The notes under the pieces: generated by a model
Database searches by the model: none
The model's input: only the letters and a program-made list of their open reading frames with translations
What the model was told of the DNA's origin: nothing
Source: Candidatus Falkowbacteria bacterium CG10_big_fil_rev_8_21_14_0_10_39_9
GTDB taxonomy: Bacteria > Patescibacteriota > Patescibacteriia > Patescibacteriales > UBA12465
Assembly: GCA_002778645.1 (NCBI GenBank)
Contig: PFAQ01000044.1
Location: 1 to 24,729, forward strand
DNA: 24,729 nucleotides
Direction: 5' to 3'
Shown: positions 1 to 7,213 of the stretch, piece by piece
Layout: each line of letters opens with the position of its first letter
Numbering within the stretch: the first letter of the stretch is position 1
Translations under genes and position numbers: made by a program

Positions 1-57
1 GAGCCCGAGCGAAGCGAGGGCGAGGCAACAATCGCCCAAAATCCGAATTTTGAAAAT
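1..57. other. Intergenic edge, no gene seen
   Basis: This short GC-rich to AT-rich stretch lies at the window edge, downstream of the leftward tRNA-Ser. It starts with a purine-rich segment of repeated GAGCGAAG/GAGGGCGAGG-like words. It also holds a small hairpin, CAAAAT-CCGA-ATTTTG at about 37-52, which could act as a weak terminator or processing site for the tRNA. I see no coding frame. Confidence 0.4.
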
Positions 58-145
58 TGGCGGAGAGGGGGAGATTCGAACTCCCGAGGCCTTGCGGCCT
101 GCCGCTTTTCGAGAGCGGTACTTTCAACCACTCAGACACCTCTCC
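58..145 (-). tRNA. tRNA-Ser (anticodon CGA), CCA encoded
   Basis: Read on the minus strand, the 7-bp acceptor stem GGAGAGG/CCTCTCC closes the cloverleaf. The anticodon stem CCGCT/AGCGG holds the loop CTCGAAA, giving anticodon CGA, which reads UCG serine codons. A long variable arm (AGGCC...GGCCT type) is present, as expected of class II tRNA-Ser. The T-arm contains GTTCGAATC. The discriminator is G, typical of serine tRNAs, and an encoded CCA occupies 58-60. It is the only tRNA of the four in this window with a genomic CCA. Confidence 0.95.
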
Positions 146-154
146 GTGAATCGA

Positions 155-889
155 TTAATTAAACTCACTCTTTAACTTCTTGAGTTCAGCATCGCTTAAA
201 TAGGCCCATTTACCCTCTTCTAGGCCCCCTAATATAATACCAGATATTTCCAGGCGAATCAAATCGGAGACTTTGAGTCCTATGGATTCAAACATTCGTC
301 TGATTTGTCTCTTTTTACCTTGAATCAAAGTCATCAAAAACCGGTTATTATCCAGATATTCAACATTTTTGGACCAAACCTGACCATCTCCCTCTCCAAT
401 ATCCACTCCGTTCCTGAATTTAGTGATAATAGAGTTAGCTTGGGATTCGGATAGATTGTCCCCATCAGGAGTCTTCACTAGCACCTTATACACCTTCTCG
501 GATTCATACTTGGGGTGAGAAATTTGTTGAGACAATTCACCGTCATTAGTCAGAAGTAAAAGACCATGACTGTTTTTATCTAGTCGTCCCACGATAAAAA
601 GTCTGGTGGCTTCGACGCCTTCCAAAAGATCAAAAACATTTTTTTCTTCTTTGAAGTCACGTGTCGTGCAAACATAATCTCTTGGCTTGTTTAATTTGAT
701 ATAGACATTTTTGATCTTGCCCCCAATTTTATTTTTCCCCACCAACACCACATCGGCGTCAGTTACTCGTTGACCAAGCTCAGCTAATTTTCCATTGACC
801 TTCACCTCTCCGACACGAATAAGTTCCTGGGCTTGACGCCGAGAACAATACCCACTGTCAGCAATATATTTTTGTAAAACAATATCCAT
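155..889 (-). CDS. RsuA/RluB/RluE-family pseudouridine synthase
   Basis: This is a 244-aa rRNA pseudouridine synthase, which isomerises a specific uridine in rRNA (by family, 16S U516 or a 23S helix 93/80 position). An N-terminal S4 RNA-binding domain (about residues 3-50, with CSRRQAQELI and VKVNG) precedes the catalytic domain. The conserved catalytic motif GRLDKNSHGLLLLTNDG lies at about residues 101-117, with the catalytic Asp in GRLD. The later KGKKRQIRRM-like motif (GKKRQIRRMF) is also present. I chose the ATG at 889 because the protein then begins just before the S4 domain. That ATG lies 2 nt after the stop codon of the upstream gene, suggesting translational coupling. The frame is open to an ATG at 925, which would overlap that gene. 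The exact target uridine (RsuA versus RluB type) cannot be decided here. Confidence 0.9.
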   Translation of the reverse strand: MDIVLQKYIADSGYCSRRQAQELIRVGEVKVNGKLAELGQRVTDADVVLVGKNKIGGKIKNVYIKLNKPRDYVCTTRDFKEEKNVFDLLEGVEATRLFIVGRLDKNSHGLLLLTNDGELSQQISHPKYESEKVYKVLVKTPDGDNLSESQANSIITKFRNGVDIGEGDGQVWSKNVEYLDNNRFLMTLIQGKKRQIRRMFESIGLKVSDLIRLEISGIILGGLEEGKWAYLSDAELKKLKSEFN

Positions 890-891
890 AA

Positions 892-1287
892 TTATATGTG
901 GCATCTTATCAGAACAATCAGACAAGAGTCGCCAGCGCTTAAGACTACTTTTTTTATTTTATCTTCCCACAAATCAGCTGACAGTCCGGAGTGAGACTTC
1001 TCACTATCAACCCACTCTAACCCGGGAGTCAGAACTGCCTGGGGAATACTTTCCATTTCGGGTAAGTTATCCAAAAAATCTTCGGGAGTGATAATATCAT
1101 CAATTTCCCATTCATCCATTTTAGGTAAAGCCTTGTCCTGATTATCAACGCCAAAGCGAATTAGTGACGGCTCCAGTTGTTTAGACACCGCCAAAATAAA
1201 ATTGGGTTTAGCTTCCACCAAAAAATCCATGACCTTCTCCGTTTCATTTTCATCATAACGGATAATGGCCGCTAAAATATAATGCAT
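892..1287 (-). CDS. Hypothetical protein, 131 aa
   Basis: I do not recognise this protein. It is 131 aa, acidic and soluble-looking, with no signal peptide or membrane helix. It starts MHYILAAIIRYDENETEK and has a proline-spaced acidic middle (EWEIDDIITPEDFLDNLPEM). A hydrophobic C-terminal strand, KKVVLSAGDSCLIVLIRCHI, ends at the stop and resembles a buried beta strand. Ordinary composition, same-strand placement 12 nt after the O-antigen-ligase-like gene, and a 2-nt gap to the pseudouridine synthase ATG support a real gene in a three-gene operon. Its function is unknown. The operon mixes envelope and rRNA modification genes, so context does not give a role. Confidence 0.7.
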   Translation of the reverse strand: MHYILAAIIRYDENETEKVMDFLVEAKPNFILAVSKQLEPSLIRFGVDNQDKALPKMDEWEIDDIITPEDFLDNLPEMESIPQAVLTPGLEWVDSEKSHSGLSADLWEDKIKKVVLSAGDSCLIVLIRCHI

Positions 1288-1299
1288 AAAGTTAATAGT

Positions 1300-2712
1300 T
1301 TATTTTTTATTTTTGTAACTAACCAGGTAGATCCCCAGCCACGCAAATAGCAACCAGAAGAAAACTGACAAATCATTTTTGAAGTAGGGTACATCCACTA
1401 AACCGTGGACTAAAATAGCTACCATTGCGGCGCCTAGTCCCAAAATCAGGAAGCTCTCAGCCCTTTTCTCGCGTCTAAGTACCCCGGACAACTTTATTGC
1501 ACAGTAGAGATATTTACCGATTATCCAGCCAAAAAGTAACATTCCCAACAATCCTAACTCAGTCCAGAAATTTAGGAAGATATTGTGGGGATACATATAA
1601 ACCTCAGTTGGTTGCCAGACCTGAGCGCGATAGACGGCACTAGTGCGGACCTTCTCGAGCCAATTCGGATCGTCATTTTTGACAAAAATTCCCTCCTGAT
1701 GGAGTGGTAAAATGCGCGCTTGGTATCGCGACAAGCCCGTACCCAGAATCCAAGTGTGATTATGGAGCAACATCTTCTTAGTTTCAATCCATTGTTGTTG
1801 TCTAATCTGTCCTGACAAATCGGTAAGCGTCACTTTGTGCTTAGCGTAGTCCAAAAGTTTTGGAGTAGAGACAATAATCATGAGAGTTACCACAAGTGTT
1901 ACTAGCGTCACTTGTCTCATTTTTTGGTTAACAAGCAGTCCATAAAAAATAGCGGCCGCTAGAATTCCAATTAGAGCGCCTTCAGACTGCGCAAAGACGA
2001 TAGCGAAAAGTGACAAGAGAATTGAGAGAGCAATAATTATCATCTCATAAATATTTTTCTTTTGATTCTCAGATTTAACAAATAATTTCTGGTGGAGGAA
2101 TGAACTGAGGATAACAACTATTGGTGCTAAGTATAAACCGACAGCGTTAGGATAACCAAAAAAAGAAACTGATCGACGAGTCGCCTCTGCTGCCCAAAAC
2201 TCATTCGGGATTAATTGTCCGGTTAGTTTCTGATAAACGGCTAAGAGTGAAACGCCCAAGGCTGAGATCAGTAGCGACCAGAGAATCTTTTCACTAAATC
2301 TTTTTTCTTTCCCTAGAATATTAATCACCAAAATAAAAAAGATAATCGGCTCCAAAAAATAGGCCTTGAAGATCCCCAAAGACTCCGAGCTCAAAGCGGC
2401 CACAAATACCGCGCCATAAGAAATCAGAAGCAGCAACATAATCTCCCATTTGAAGGGATAGGAAATACGATTCTTTTTTTCGGACCAATATTTTTTTAGG
2501 CTAAAATTATAATTTTTCAATAACGTCCAAATCCAACTAGCAAAAGACAGCAGAATCATGAGCTCTAGAATAGTCCCCGGAATACCAAAAACACTAAATC
2601 TAATTAAATAGGAGGGCAGAGCCACTATAATCAAAAGAAGTGCCCAAGTGGGTCTCATTTGGGTTAAAAGCAGATAAAAGATGGCGTAGATTAAGACGAG
2701 AATATTAAACAT
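1300..2712 (-). CDS. O-antigen ligase / Wzy-like polytopic membrane protein
   Basis: This 470-aa protein is highly hydrophobic, with roughly 10-12 predicted membrane helices. Its layout is typical of the O-antigen ligase/polymerase (Wzy_C, WaaL-like) superfamily, which joins or polymerises lipid-linked glycans at the outer face of the cytoplasmic membrane. Supporting motifs are AQSEGALIGI in a central helix, then a large external loop holding GTGLSRYQ. After the loop comes the family's PHNIFLNFWTELGLLG segment, with the His-Asn that is usually conserved. The gene follows a hairpin terminator shared with efp. A TATAAT box lies only 8 nt before the ATG, so the transcript may have almost no leader. 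Whether it is a ligase, a glycan polymerase or a transferase for S-layer or pilin glycans cannot be told from sequence alone. Confidence 0.82.
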   Translation of the reverse strand: MFNILVLIYAIFYLLLTQMRPTWALLLIIVALPSYLIRFSVFGIPGTILELMILLSFASWIWTLLKNYNFSLKKYWSEKKNRISYPFKWEIMLLLLISYGAVFVAALSSESLGIFKAYFLEPIIFFILVINILGKEKRFSEKILWSLLISALGVSLLAVYQKLTGQLIPNEFWAAEATRRSVSFFGYPNAVGLYLAPIVVILSSFLHQKLFVKSENQKKNIYEMIIIALSILLSLFAIVFAQSEGALIGILAAAIFYGLLVNQKMRQVTLVTLVVTLMIIVSTPKLLDYAKHKVTLTDLSGQIRQQQWIETKKMLLHNHTWILGTGLSRYQARILPLHQEGIFVKNDDPNWLEKVRTSAVYRAQVWQPTEVYMYPHNIFLNFWTELGLLGMLLFGWIIGKYLYCAIKLSGVLRREKRAESFLILGLGAAMVAILVHGLVDVPYFKNDLSVFFWLLFAWLGIYLVSYKNKK

Positions 2713-2720
2713 ATAAGTTA

Positions 2721-2726
2721 ATTATA
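2721..2726 (-). promoter_or_regulatory. Candidate -10 box for the O-antigen ligase operon
   Basis: The minus strand reads TATAAT at this position, followed by 8 nt and then the ATG at 2712. No strong -35 is visible; the best is TTTTCG at 18 nt spacing. If used, the transcript would start within a few nucleotides of the start codon. Confidence 0.4.
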
Positions 2727-2745
2727 ACACCTTTACTCGGTTAAC

Positions 2746-2773
2746 GAAAAGACGAGGGAGCCCTCGCCTTTTC
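2746..2773 (-). terminator. Hairpin terminator after efp
   Basis: Arms GAAAAG-A-CGAGGG and CCCTCG-C-CTTTTC flank an AG loop, forming a strong stem with one internal mismatch. It lies between the efp stop and the next gene's start, so it most likely ends the rpsF-ssb-rpsR-efp transcript. Confidence 0.65.
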
Positions 2774-2802
2774 TACTCTAAAACCCAATTAAATCTATTA
2801 TT

Positions 2803-3360
2803 TTAAGCTCTTTCGACGTATTCACCGGTATCAGTATTGATAATAATACTTTCGCCTTCTTCAATAAAAACCGGGACATTGATTTTAGCGCCAGTTTCCA
2901 GCTCAGCTACTTTAGAGACACTGCCGACGGAATTACCTTTAATAGCCGGGGGAGCACTAACTATCTTGAAGGTCATCTTAATCGGTAAATTAATGGAGAC
3001 TGGTCGATCATTAAAATACAGTACGTCGACATCAATGCCTTCTTTTAAATATTGAATTTTCTCCCCAATTTCATCAACGGGAAAAGTAAACTGTTCATAG
3101 CTGACATTGTCCATAAAATTAGCCCCACTGGTATCACTATAAAGATAGTTGGCTTTTTTAGTTTGAGTTTGAGCCTCTTCCGCTTTATCATTACCCTGAA
3201 AAGTTCGCACCAGCACACTACCATTAACTAGGTTCTTCATTTTTACCTTCAAGACAGCGCCACCGCGGCCCATCTTATGATGATCAGTTTTAATAACCAC
3301 AAACGGTTCATTGTTGATAGTTAGGACCTTACCCAATTTTATTTCGCTCATGTTCAACAT
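2803..3360 (-). CDS. efp: Translation elongation factor P
   Basis: EF-P binds between the P and E sites of the ribosome and relieves stalling at consecutive prolines. The protein is 185 aa, the usual length. It shows the N-terminal KOW-like domain, the modification-loop region HHKMGRGGAVLKVKMKN, and the C-terminal OB domains ending in GAKINVPVFIEEGESIIINTDTGEYVERA. In the loop, the position that carries the modified lysine of E. coli EF-P is an arginine (Arg32 from this start). I see no modification gene nearby. A second ATG at 3351 (MSEIKLGK) is an equally possible start, and neither has a clear ribosome binding site. It is the last gene of the rpsF operon, 17 nt after rpsR. Confidence 0.96.
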   Translation of the reverse strand: MLNMSEIKLGKVLTINNEPFVVIKTDHHKMGRGGAVLKVKMKNLVNGSVLVRTFQGNDKAEEAQTQTKKANYLYSDTSGANFMDNVSYEQFTFPVDEIGEKIQYLKEGIDVDVLYFNDRPVSINLPIKMTFKIVSAPPAIKGNSVGSVSKVAELETGAKINVPVFIEEGESIIINTDTGEYVERA

Positions 3361-3377
3361 AGAAGTAAAGATTAAAT

Positions 3378-3614
3378 TTATTTATGGGTAAAGGCCAGTA
3401 AAGCCATTTTACGAGAACGCTTAATAGCTAAAGTTAGTTTTCTCTGATGCCAAGCACAAGTTCCAGTTCGACCAGCAGCAATAATCTTCTGGTAGAAATT
3501 AATGAAACGGCGTAAGGACCTAGTGTCTTTGTAATCCGGTTCAATATTATTAACACAAAAATAGCACTCCTTAGCCTTCTTAATAACATTATTATTTTGA
3601 TTGTTGTTGTTCAT
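3378..3614 (-). CDS. rpsR: 30S ribosomal protein S18
   Basis: This 78-aa protein binds with S6 to the platform of the 30S subunit. Recognisable features are the CYFC motif near the N-terminus, DYKDTRSLRRFINFYQKI, and the basic C-terminal segment TGTCAWHQRKLTLAIKRSRK. An Asn-rich N-terminal run (MNNNNQNNN) precedes the conserved core. It sits in the expected order rpsF-ssb-rpsR. In most bacteria rplI (L9) follows or is close by; here the next gene is efp, consistent with the lack of L9 reported for several Patescibacteria groups. Confidence 0.96.
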   Translation of the reverse strand: MNNNNQNNNVIKKAKECYFCVNNIEPDYKDTRSLRRFINFYQKIIAAGRTGTCAWHQRKLTLAIKRSRKMALLAFTHK

Positions 3615-3661
3615 AGATTTAATTAAAGTTCCAGATATATATTATATCTTTAGATTATAAA

Positions 3662-4099
3662 TTAAAAAGGAATGTTTTCGATCTTAATCTCTTCGTCTGA
3701 ATTAGCATCACCCTCAGCGCCAACCGCTGCTTCAAAATTTTCAGCCTGGGTGGGAGTCGCACCCACTTCACCTGGTCGACTTAAGATTTGCATAGTATCA
3801 GCCACTACTTCAGTGCGATACTTTTTAGCACCATCCTGGCCTACCCAATCGCGAGTTTGTAAGCGACCTTCGAGATAAATTTTAGAACCTTTGTGCAAAT
3901 ATTGACCACAAATATCGGCTAATTTTCTCCAAGCGACGATATTATGAAACTCCGCCTTAGATTGTTTTTGGCCAGATTGATCAGTCCAGTTCATATTGGT
4001 CGCCACCGAAAAAGAAGCGACGTTTTGACCGGAAGGAGTAGTGCGCACCTCAGGATCCTTAGTTAAATTACCAATTAACATTACTTTATTTAAGCTCAT
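3662..4099 (-). CDS. ssb: Single-stranded DNA-binding protein
   Basis: This 145-aa SSB coats single-stranded DNA during replication, repair and recombination. Residues 1 to about 105 form the OB fold, starting MSLNKVMLIGNLTKDPEVR and including FHNIVAWRKLADICGQYLHKG and IYLEGRLQTRDW. A short acidic linker (EGDANSDEEIKIE) leads to the tip ENIPF. This matches the canonical DDIPF-type C-terminus that recruits partner proteins. It lies 34 nt after rpsF and 47 nt before rpsR, an order shared by most bacteria. Confidence 0.96.
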   Translation of the reverse strand: MSLNKVMLIGNLTKDPEVRTTPSGQNVASFSVATNMNWTDQSGQKQSKAEFHNIVAWRKLADICGQYLHKGSKIYLEGRLQTRDWVGQDGAKKYRTEVVADTMQILSRPGEVGATPTQAENFEAAVGAEGDANSDEEIKIENIPF

Positions 4100-4133
4100 A
4101 TTTTTATAATAAGGAAAAATTCCTTGTTGTTAA

Positions 4134-4652
4134 TTATAACAAGTCATCGGCATTTAAGATGCCTTCTAATTTTTCATCCAAACTCTCAATATCAGTTTTG
4201 GCTTTGCCGGACTTAGTAGTTTTGACTTCTTTCTTTTCTTCCTTCTTTACTTCTTGGCTCTTCTTTTCTTTTTCTTTGTCGGCTTGTTTCTTATCAATCT
4301 TAGCTTTAATCTTGGCTTCTTTCTTAATCTGTTCATCACTCTTTAACTTTTTAGTAACAATAATAAAGCGTAAGATCTCATGATCTAATCTCAACTTTTC
4401 ATCTAATTTAGCCAACTCTTTCCCTTCTAGGTCAAATTCAAACAATTGATAATAACCATAAGCTTCATGCTTAATCGGATAAGCTAACTTTTTTTTGCCC
4501 CAATATTCATTAAGAGTAATTTTACCATCGCTCTCGGTGATTAATTTTTCTACTTTAGCAACGCAAGTTTTGGCTTCATCCTCAGTAAAGCGGTTAGACA
4601 CAACAAACAGGATCTCATAGTGTGATGCTCCTGATGGTTTGGTTTTTGACAT
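4134..4652 (-). CDS. rpsF: 30S ribosomal protein S6 with charged C-terminal extension
   Basis: S6 pairs with S18 on the 30S platform. Residues 1 to about 105 are the ferredoxin-like S6 domain: YEILFVV near the start, EYWGKKKLAYPIKHEAYGYYQLFEFD in the middle (given here as the region around residues 44-69) and LRLDHEILRFIIVTKK at its end. The protein is 172 aa, longer than a typical S6 of about 95-130 aa. The extra length is a Lys/Glu-rich tail (about 106-160, likely helical or disordered) ending in DEKLEGILNADDLL. It is the first gene of the operon and follows a structured leader that may carry an S6:S18 autoregulatory site. Confidence 0.95.
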   Translation of the reverse strand: MSKTKPSGASHYEILFVVSNRFTEDEAKTCVAKVEKLITESDGKITLNEYWGKKKLAYPIKHEAYGYYQLFEFDLEGKELAKLDEKLRLDHEILRFIIVTKKLKSDEQIKKEAKIKAKIDKKQADKEKEKKSQEVKKEEKKEVKTTKSGKAKTDIESLDEKLEGILNADDLL

Positions 4653-4672
4653 AGTAATTTTAACAAGTTAGA

Positions 4673-4701
4673 GTTCAAGCGGCCTTAAAGTGCCCTTAAA
4701 C
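4673..4701 (-). promoter_or_regulatory. Candidate S6:S18 autoregulatory hairpin in the rpsF leader
   Basis: On the minus strand, 20 nt before the rpsF ATG, outer arms GTTTAAG and CTTGAAC pair with one G-U. They enclose a short loop region with CCG placed just before the 3' arm. S6:S18 leader motifs known from other bacteria carry a conserved unpaired CCG beside a stem in the rpsF 5' UTR. Position and the CCG agree with that, but the inner fold is not convincing by eye. A covariance-model search would settle it. Confidence 0.3.
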
Positions 4702-4730
4702 TTTTCCTTGATTATTAATAAAAAAATTTT

Positions 4731-4763
4731 ATAAAATAAAACCTCGGTATCAAAATAGCGAGG
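4731..4763 (-). terminator. Terminator-like or attenuator hairpin upstream of rpsF
   Basis: On the minus strand, CCTCG-C-TAT / ATA-C-CGAGG pairs with a single C-C mismatch around a TTTG loop. It is followed by TTTTATTTT and then more T-rich sequence. No leftward gene lies immediately upstream, so it could be an attenuator in the rpsF leader or the end of a short antisense transcript. On the plus strand there is no T-run after it. Confidence 0.4.
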
Positions 4764-4804
4764 CTGTCTTGAATACCTTTAATCTCAACTCAATGGTTGA
4801 AATT

Positions 4805-4824
4805 ATCTTGGAATAATCCAAGAT
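4805..4824. repeat. Perfect 8-bp inverted repeat (hairpin or operator)
   Basis: ATCTTGGA, a 4-nt ATAA loop, then TCCAAGAT. It lies in the divergent space between rpsF and the methyltransferase gene. It has no T-run on either side, so a terminator is unlikely. It could be an operator or part of a leader RNA. Confidence 0.4.
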
Positions 4825-4915
4825 GTGGGAAAGGTCCTAATTGTCTAATCAGACTACCAGAGCTGATAAAAAAAATCAAGTCCCACCCCGATTAGCCATT
4901 TTCAATTTTTTACCC

Positions 4916-4921
4916 TATAAT
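4916..4921 (+). promoter_or_regulatory. Candidate -10 box for the RNA methyltransferase
   Basis: TATAAT lies 9 nt before the ATG at 4931. The -35 region is weak. A transcript starting at the usual distance would be nearly leaderless, which also supports choosing 4931 rather than an upstream start. Confidence 0.4.
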
Positions 4922-4930
4922 AATAAACAT

Positions 4931-6091
4931 ATGAAATATTTCTTTGCTCTAGGTAATCATCCTTCACTCTCCGCGGCAGAAATTTTAGCTTTTTTTCCTC
5001 AAAACACTGGAAAAATGGCTCAAAACGGTATCTTTTTGCTGGAATCAGATGACAAAATCAACGCTCAAAAGACTATTAAGGCACTGGGGGGCACCATTAA
5101 AATTGGTGCGATTCTCTTTGACGCCAAAAACAATGAAATTCCTAAGGCTTGTTTAGATTTGGCACTGGAAAGTGCTCCTAGCTTTTCCGGAAAATTCCAT
5201 TTTGGCTTCTCTAATTACGCCAATGCTCCGATTGATATCCGTAAGCTGGGAATGACTATTAAAACCGTCCTCAAGGAAAATGGCCATTCTTGCCGTTGGG
5301 TGATGAGCAAAGAGCAAGTTCTCTCCAGCGTGATTGTTGAACAAAACTATTTGCTCGATAAAGGCTTAGAAATAGTCTTCATTAGAGACACTGATGGCAA
5401 ATTGATGATTGGCCAGACTTTAGCCGTTCAACCCTTCAAAGAATTGTCTTTCCGGGACTACGGCCGACCGACTCGCGACGATGAATCCGGTATGTTACCG
5501 CCAAAATTAGCCCAAATCATGATCAATCTGTCTCAGAATGGACAAAAAGAGCTAATATTAGACCCTTTTTGTGGATCAGGCACTATTCTTTCCGAAGCGC
5601 TGCTAATGGGCTACAAATCAGTCGCCGGCACCGATATTTCACCTCGGGCTATTTCAGATACTAACGAAAACGTAGAATGGATCAAGCAGAAATTTAATAT
5701 CAGCGACGTCAAAGTTGATACTAAAGTAATCTCCGCGACTGAGATTGATAAATATATGAAACCCAAGTCTGTAGCTGCTATTGTGACTGAACCGTATCTC
5801 GGACCCCAACGAGGCCCACACGAAGTGAGAAAAACTATCACCGAACTAGAGGCACTCTATGGCCAAGCCCTTAAAGCTTTTACCAAAATCATCAAACCCC
5901 ACGCTCGCGTTGTTATGGTCTGGCCGGTATTTTCGACTACCGAGCAAGGCCAGAGAAAATTCATTTACATTAACCCCCAATACCCCGATTGGAAGATTAT
6001 AGAAGAAGGTAACACTCAGCGAAAGACTTGGCTCTACGGCCGAGAAGGTCAAAGGGTCTGGCGGGAAATAGTAGCGTTAAAACTGAAATAA
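4931..6091 (+). CDS. Trm11/TrmG10-type RNA (guanine-N2) methyltransferase, UPF0020 family
   Basis: This 387-aa protein has an N-terminal THUMP-like region (residues 1 to about 160, starting MKYFFALGNHPSLSAAEILA). A Rossmann-fold methyltransferase domain follows. The conserved linker RDYGRPTRDDESGMLPPKLA lies near 176-195, and the SAM-binding motif LDPFCGSGT at about 210-218. TEPYLGP at about 286-292 stands in place of the usual (D/N)PPY catalytic motif. By family it methylates N2 of a guanosine in tRNA (position 10 in archaeal/eukaryal relatives), though an rRNA target is possible. The frame is open upstream to an ATG at 4841, but those 30 residues lack conserved character and span the promoter. 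It ends at a shared terminator facing trpS. Confidence 0.85.
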   Translation: MKYFFALGNHPSLSAAEILAFFPQNTGKMAQNGIFLLESDDKINAQKTIKALGGTIKIGAILFDAKNNEIPKACLDLALESAPSFSGKFHFGFSNYANAPIDIRKLGMTIKTVLKENGHSCRWVMSKEQVLSSVIVEQNYLLDKGLEIVFIRDTDGKLMIGQTLAVQPFKELSFRDYGRPTRDDESGMLPPKLAQIMINLSQNGQKELILDPFCGSGTILSEALLMGYKSVAGTDISPRAISDTNENVEWIKQKFNISDVKVDTKVISATEIDKYMKPKSVAAIVTEPYLGPQRGPHEVRKTITELEALYGQALKAFTKIIKPHARVVMVWPVFSTTEQGQRKFIYINPQYPDWKIIEEGNTQRKTWLYGREGQRVWREIVALKLK

Positions 6092-6103
6092 TTACTCTAA
6101 ACG

Positions 6104-6132
6104 AAAAAGAGCCTAGAAATGGGCTCTTTTTT
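6104..6132. terminator. Bidirectional terminator between methyltransferase and trpS
   Basis: AAAAAGAGCC and GGGCTCTTTTTT form a GC-closed hairpin with an A-run on one side and a T-run on the other. It serves the convergent genes ending at 6091 and 6156. Confidence 0.85.
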
Positions 6133-6155
6133 AGATCTCTTACGTTTTTTAATCC

Positions 6156-7145
6156 TTAAATAATACCGACTCTTTCCTTAACCTTCTTCAGAGTTTCTTC
6201 TGCTAAAACCTTAGCGCAAGTAGCCCCGCTCTCTAAAACTTTTTCTACCTGAGCATCACTAATACTGTTAAGCTTAGCCTGAAACTCACCCAAGAATTTA
6301 ACAACGACATCGGCTAAGCCTTTCTTAAAATCGCCATAACCTTTACCACTATAAGTATTTTTTATATCCTTGTAACTCTCACCAGTTAAGAGATGATAAA
6401 TAGTCATCAAATTAGAGACAGCTGGTTTTTCTAATAAATCATATTTAACTTCATTACCAGAATCAGTCACCGACTTCATAATCTTTTTACGCACAGTATC
6501 CAAATCGTCATTTAAATAAATACAACCCGAGTCGCCATCATCACTCTTGCTCATCTTGTTGTCGGGATTATTGAGACTCATAATTCGAGCACCTTGTTTG
6601 CGGATCATAACCTCCGGCAGTTTGAATGTGGGAGCATAATCATGGTTAAATCTCTTGGCCAAATCTCGGCAAAGCTCAACATGTTGCACCTGGTCATCTC
6701 CTACAGGGACAATATCAGTATTATAAAGGAGAATGTCAGAGGCCATCAGAACTGGATAGTCAAAAAGCCCTACAGAAACGTTATTTTCTCCGTTTTTAGA
6801 CTTATCCTTATACTGAGTCATGAGATTAAGGTCGGACATTCTAGTGCTCGTACAATTTAAAATCCAAGCTAATTCAGTATGTTCATAGACATCAGATTGC
6901 AAGAAAATATTGGCTTTTTGGGAATTAATACCACTGGCTAAGTAGATTTTGACAATATCCTTAGTTCTTTGCTTTAATATGGCTGGATCCTGGCGAACGG
7001 TAATCGCATGATAATTAACCACACAAAACAGACACTTATATTTGTCTTGAAGCTCCACCCATTGGGAAATGGCCCCCAAATAGTTCCCCAGGTGTAAATC
7101 ACCGCTAGGTTTAATGCCGGAAAAGATAATTTTCTTCTGATTCAT
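6156..7145 (-). CDS. trpS: Tryptophan--tRNA ligase
   Basis: This class Ic aminoacyl-tRNA synthetase charges tRNA-Trp with tryptophan in the cytoplasm. The 329-aa length is typical. The HIGH-type signature appears as PSGDLHLGNYLGAI at residues 13-26, and the KMSKS loop as NKMSKSDDG starting at 196. TrpRS-specific segments LLYNTDIVPVGDDQVQHVEL (about 140-159) and MTIYHLLTG are also present. The C-terminal region carries the helical anticodon-binding part. No ribosome binding site is visible before the ATG. It is transcribed alone, divergently from the tRNA-Pro/galT unit. Confidence 0.97.
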   Translation of the reverse strand: MNQKKIIFSGIKPSGDLHLGNYLGAISQWVELQDKYKCLFCVVNYHAITVRQDPAILKQRTKDIVKIYLASGINSQKANIFLQSDVYEHTELAWILNCTSTRMSDLNLMTQYKDKSKNGENNVSVGLFDYPVLMASDILLYNTDIVPVGDDQVQHVELCRDLAKRFNHDYAPTFKLPEVMIRKQGARIMSLNNPDNKMSKSDDGDSGCIYLNDDLDTVRKKIMKSVTDSGNEVKYDLLEKPAVSNLMTIYHLLTGESYKDIKNTYSGKGYGDFKKGLADVVVKFLGEFQAKLNSISDAQVEKVLESGATCAKVLAEETLKKVKERVGII

Positions 7146-7184
7146 ATAATTAATAGATTTGTTTTTATTGCCTTTTTATTGTAA

Positions 7185-7190
7185 TATAAT
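7185..7190 (+). promoter_or_regulatory. Candidate -10 box for tRNA-Pro and galT
   Basis: TATAAT lies 23 nt before the first base of tRNA-Pro. Any -35 (TTTTTA at about 17 nt spacing) is weak. There is no room for another promoter between the tRNA and the galT start, so this box probably drives both. Confidence 0.4.
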
Positions 7191-7213
7191 TATAGTAAAA
7201 AGACAAATTAAGA

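Noticed and set aside
890..925. Upstream start for the pseudouridine synthase
   Set aside because: It overlaps the previous gene, and its 12 residues precede the S4 domain without any conserved feature.
4159..4383. Plus-strand open frame inside rpsF
   Set aside because: It is a Ser/Phe-rich shadow produced by the Lys/Glu-rich tail of S6 on the other strand.
4841..4930. Upstream start for the RNA methyltransferase
   Set aside because: The extra 30 residues look random, and the region holds the TATAAT box; MKYFFALG at 4931 is the natural start.
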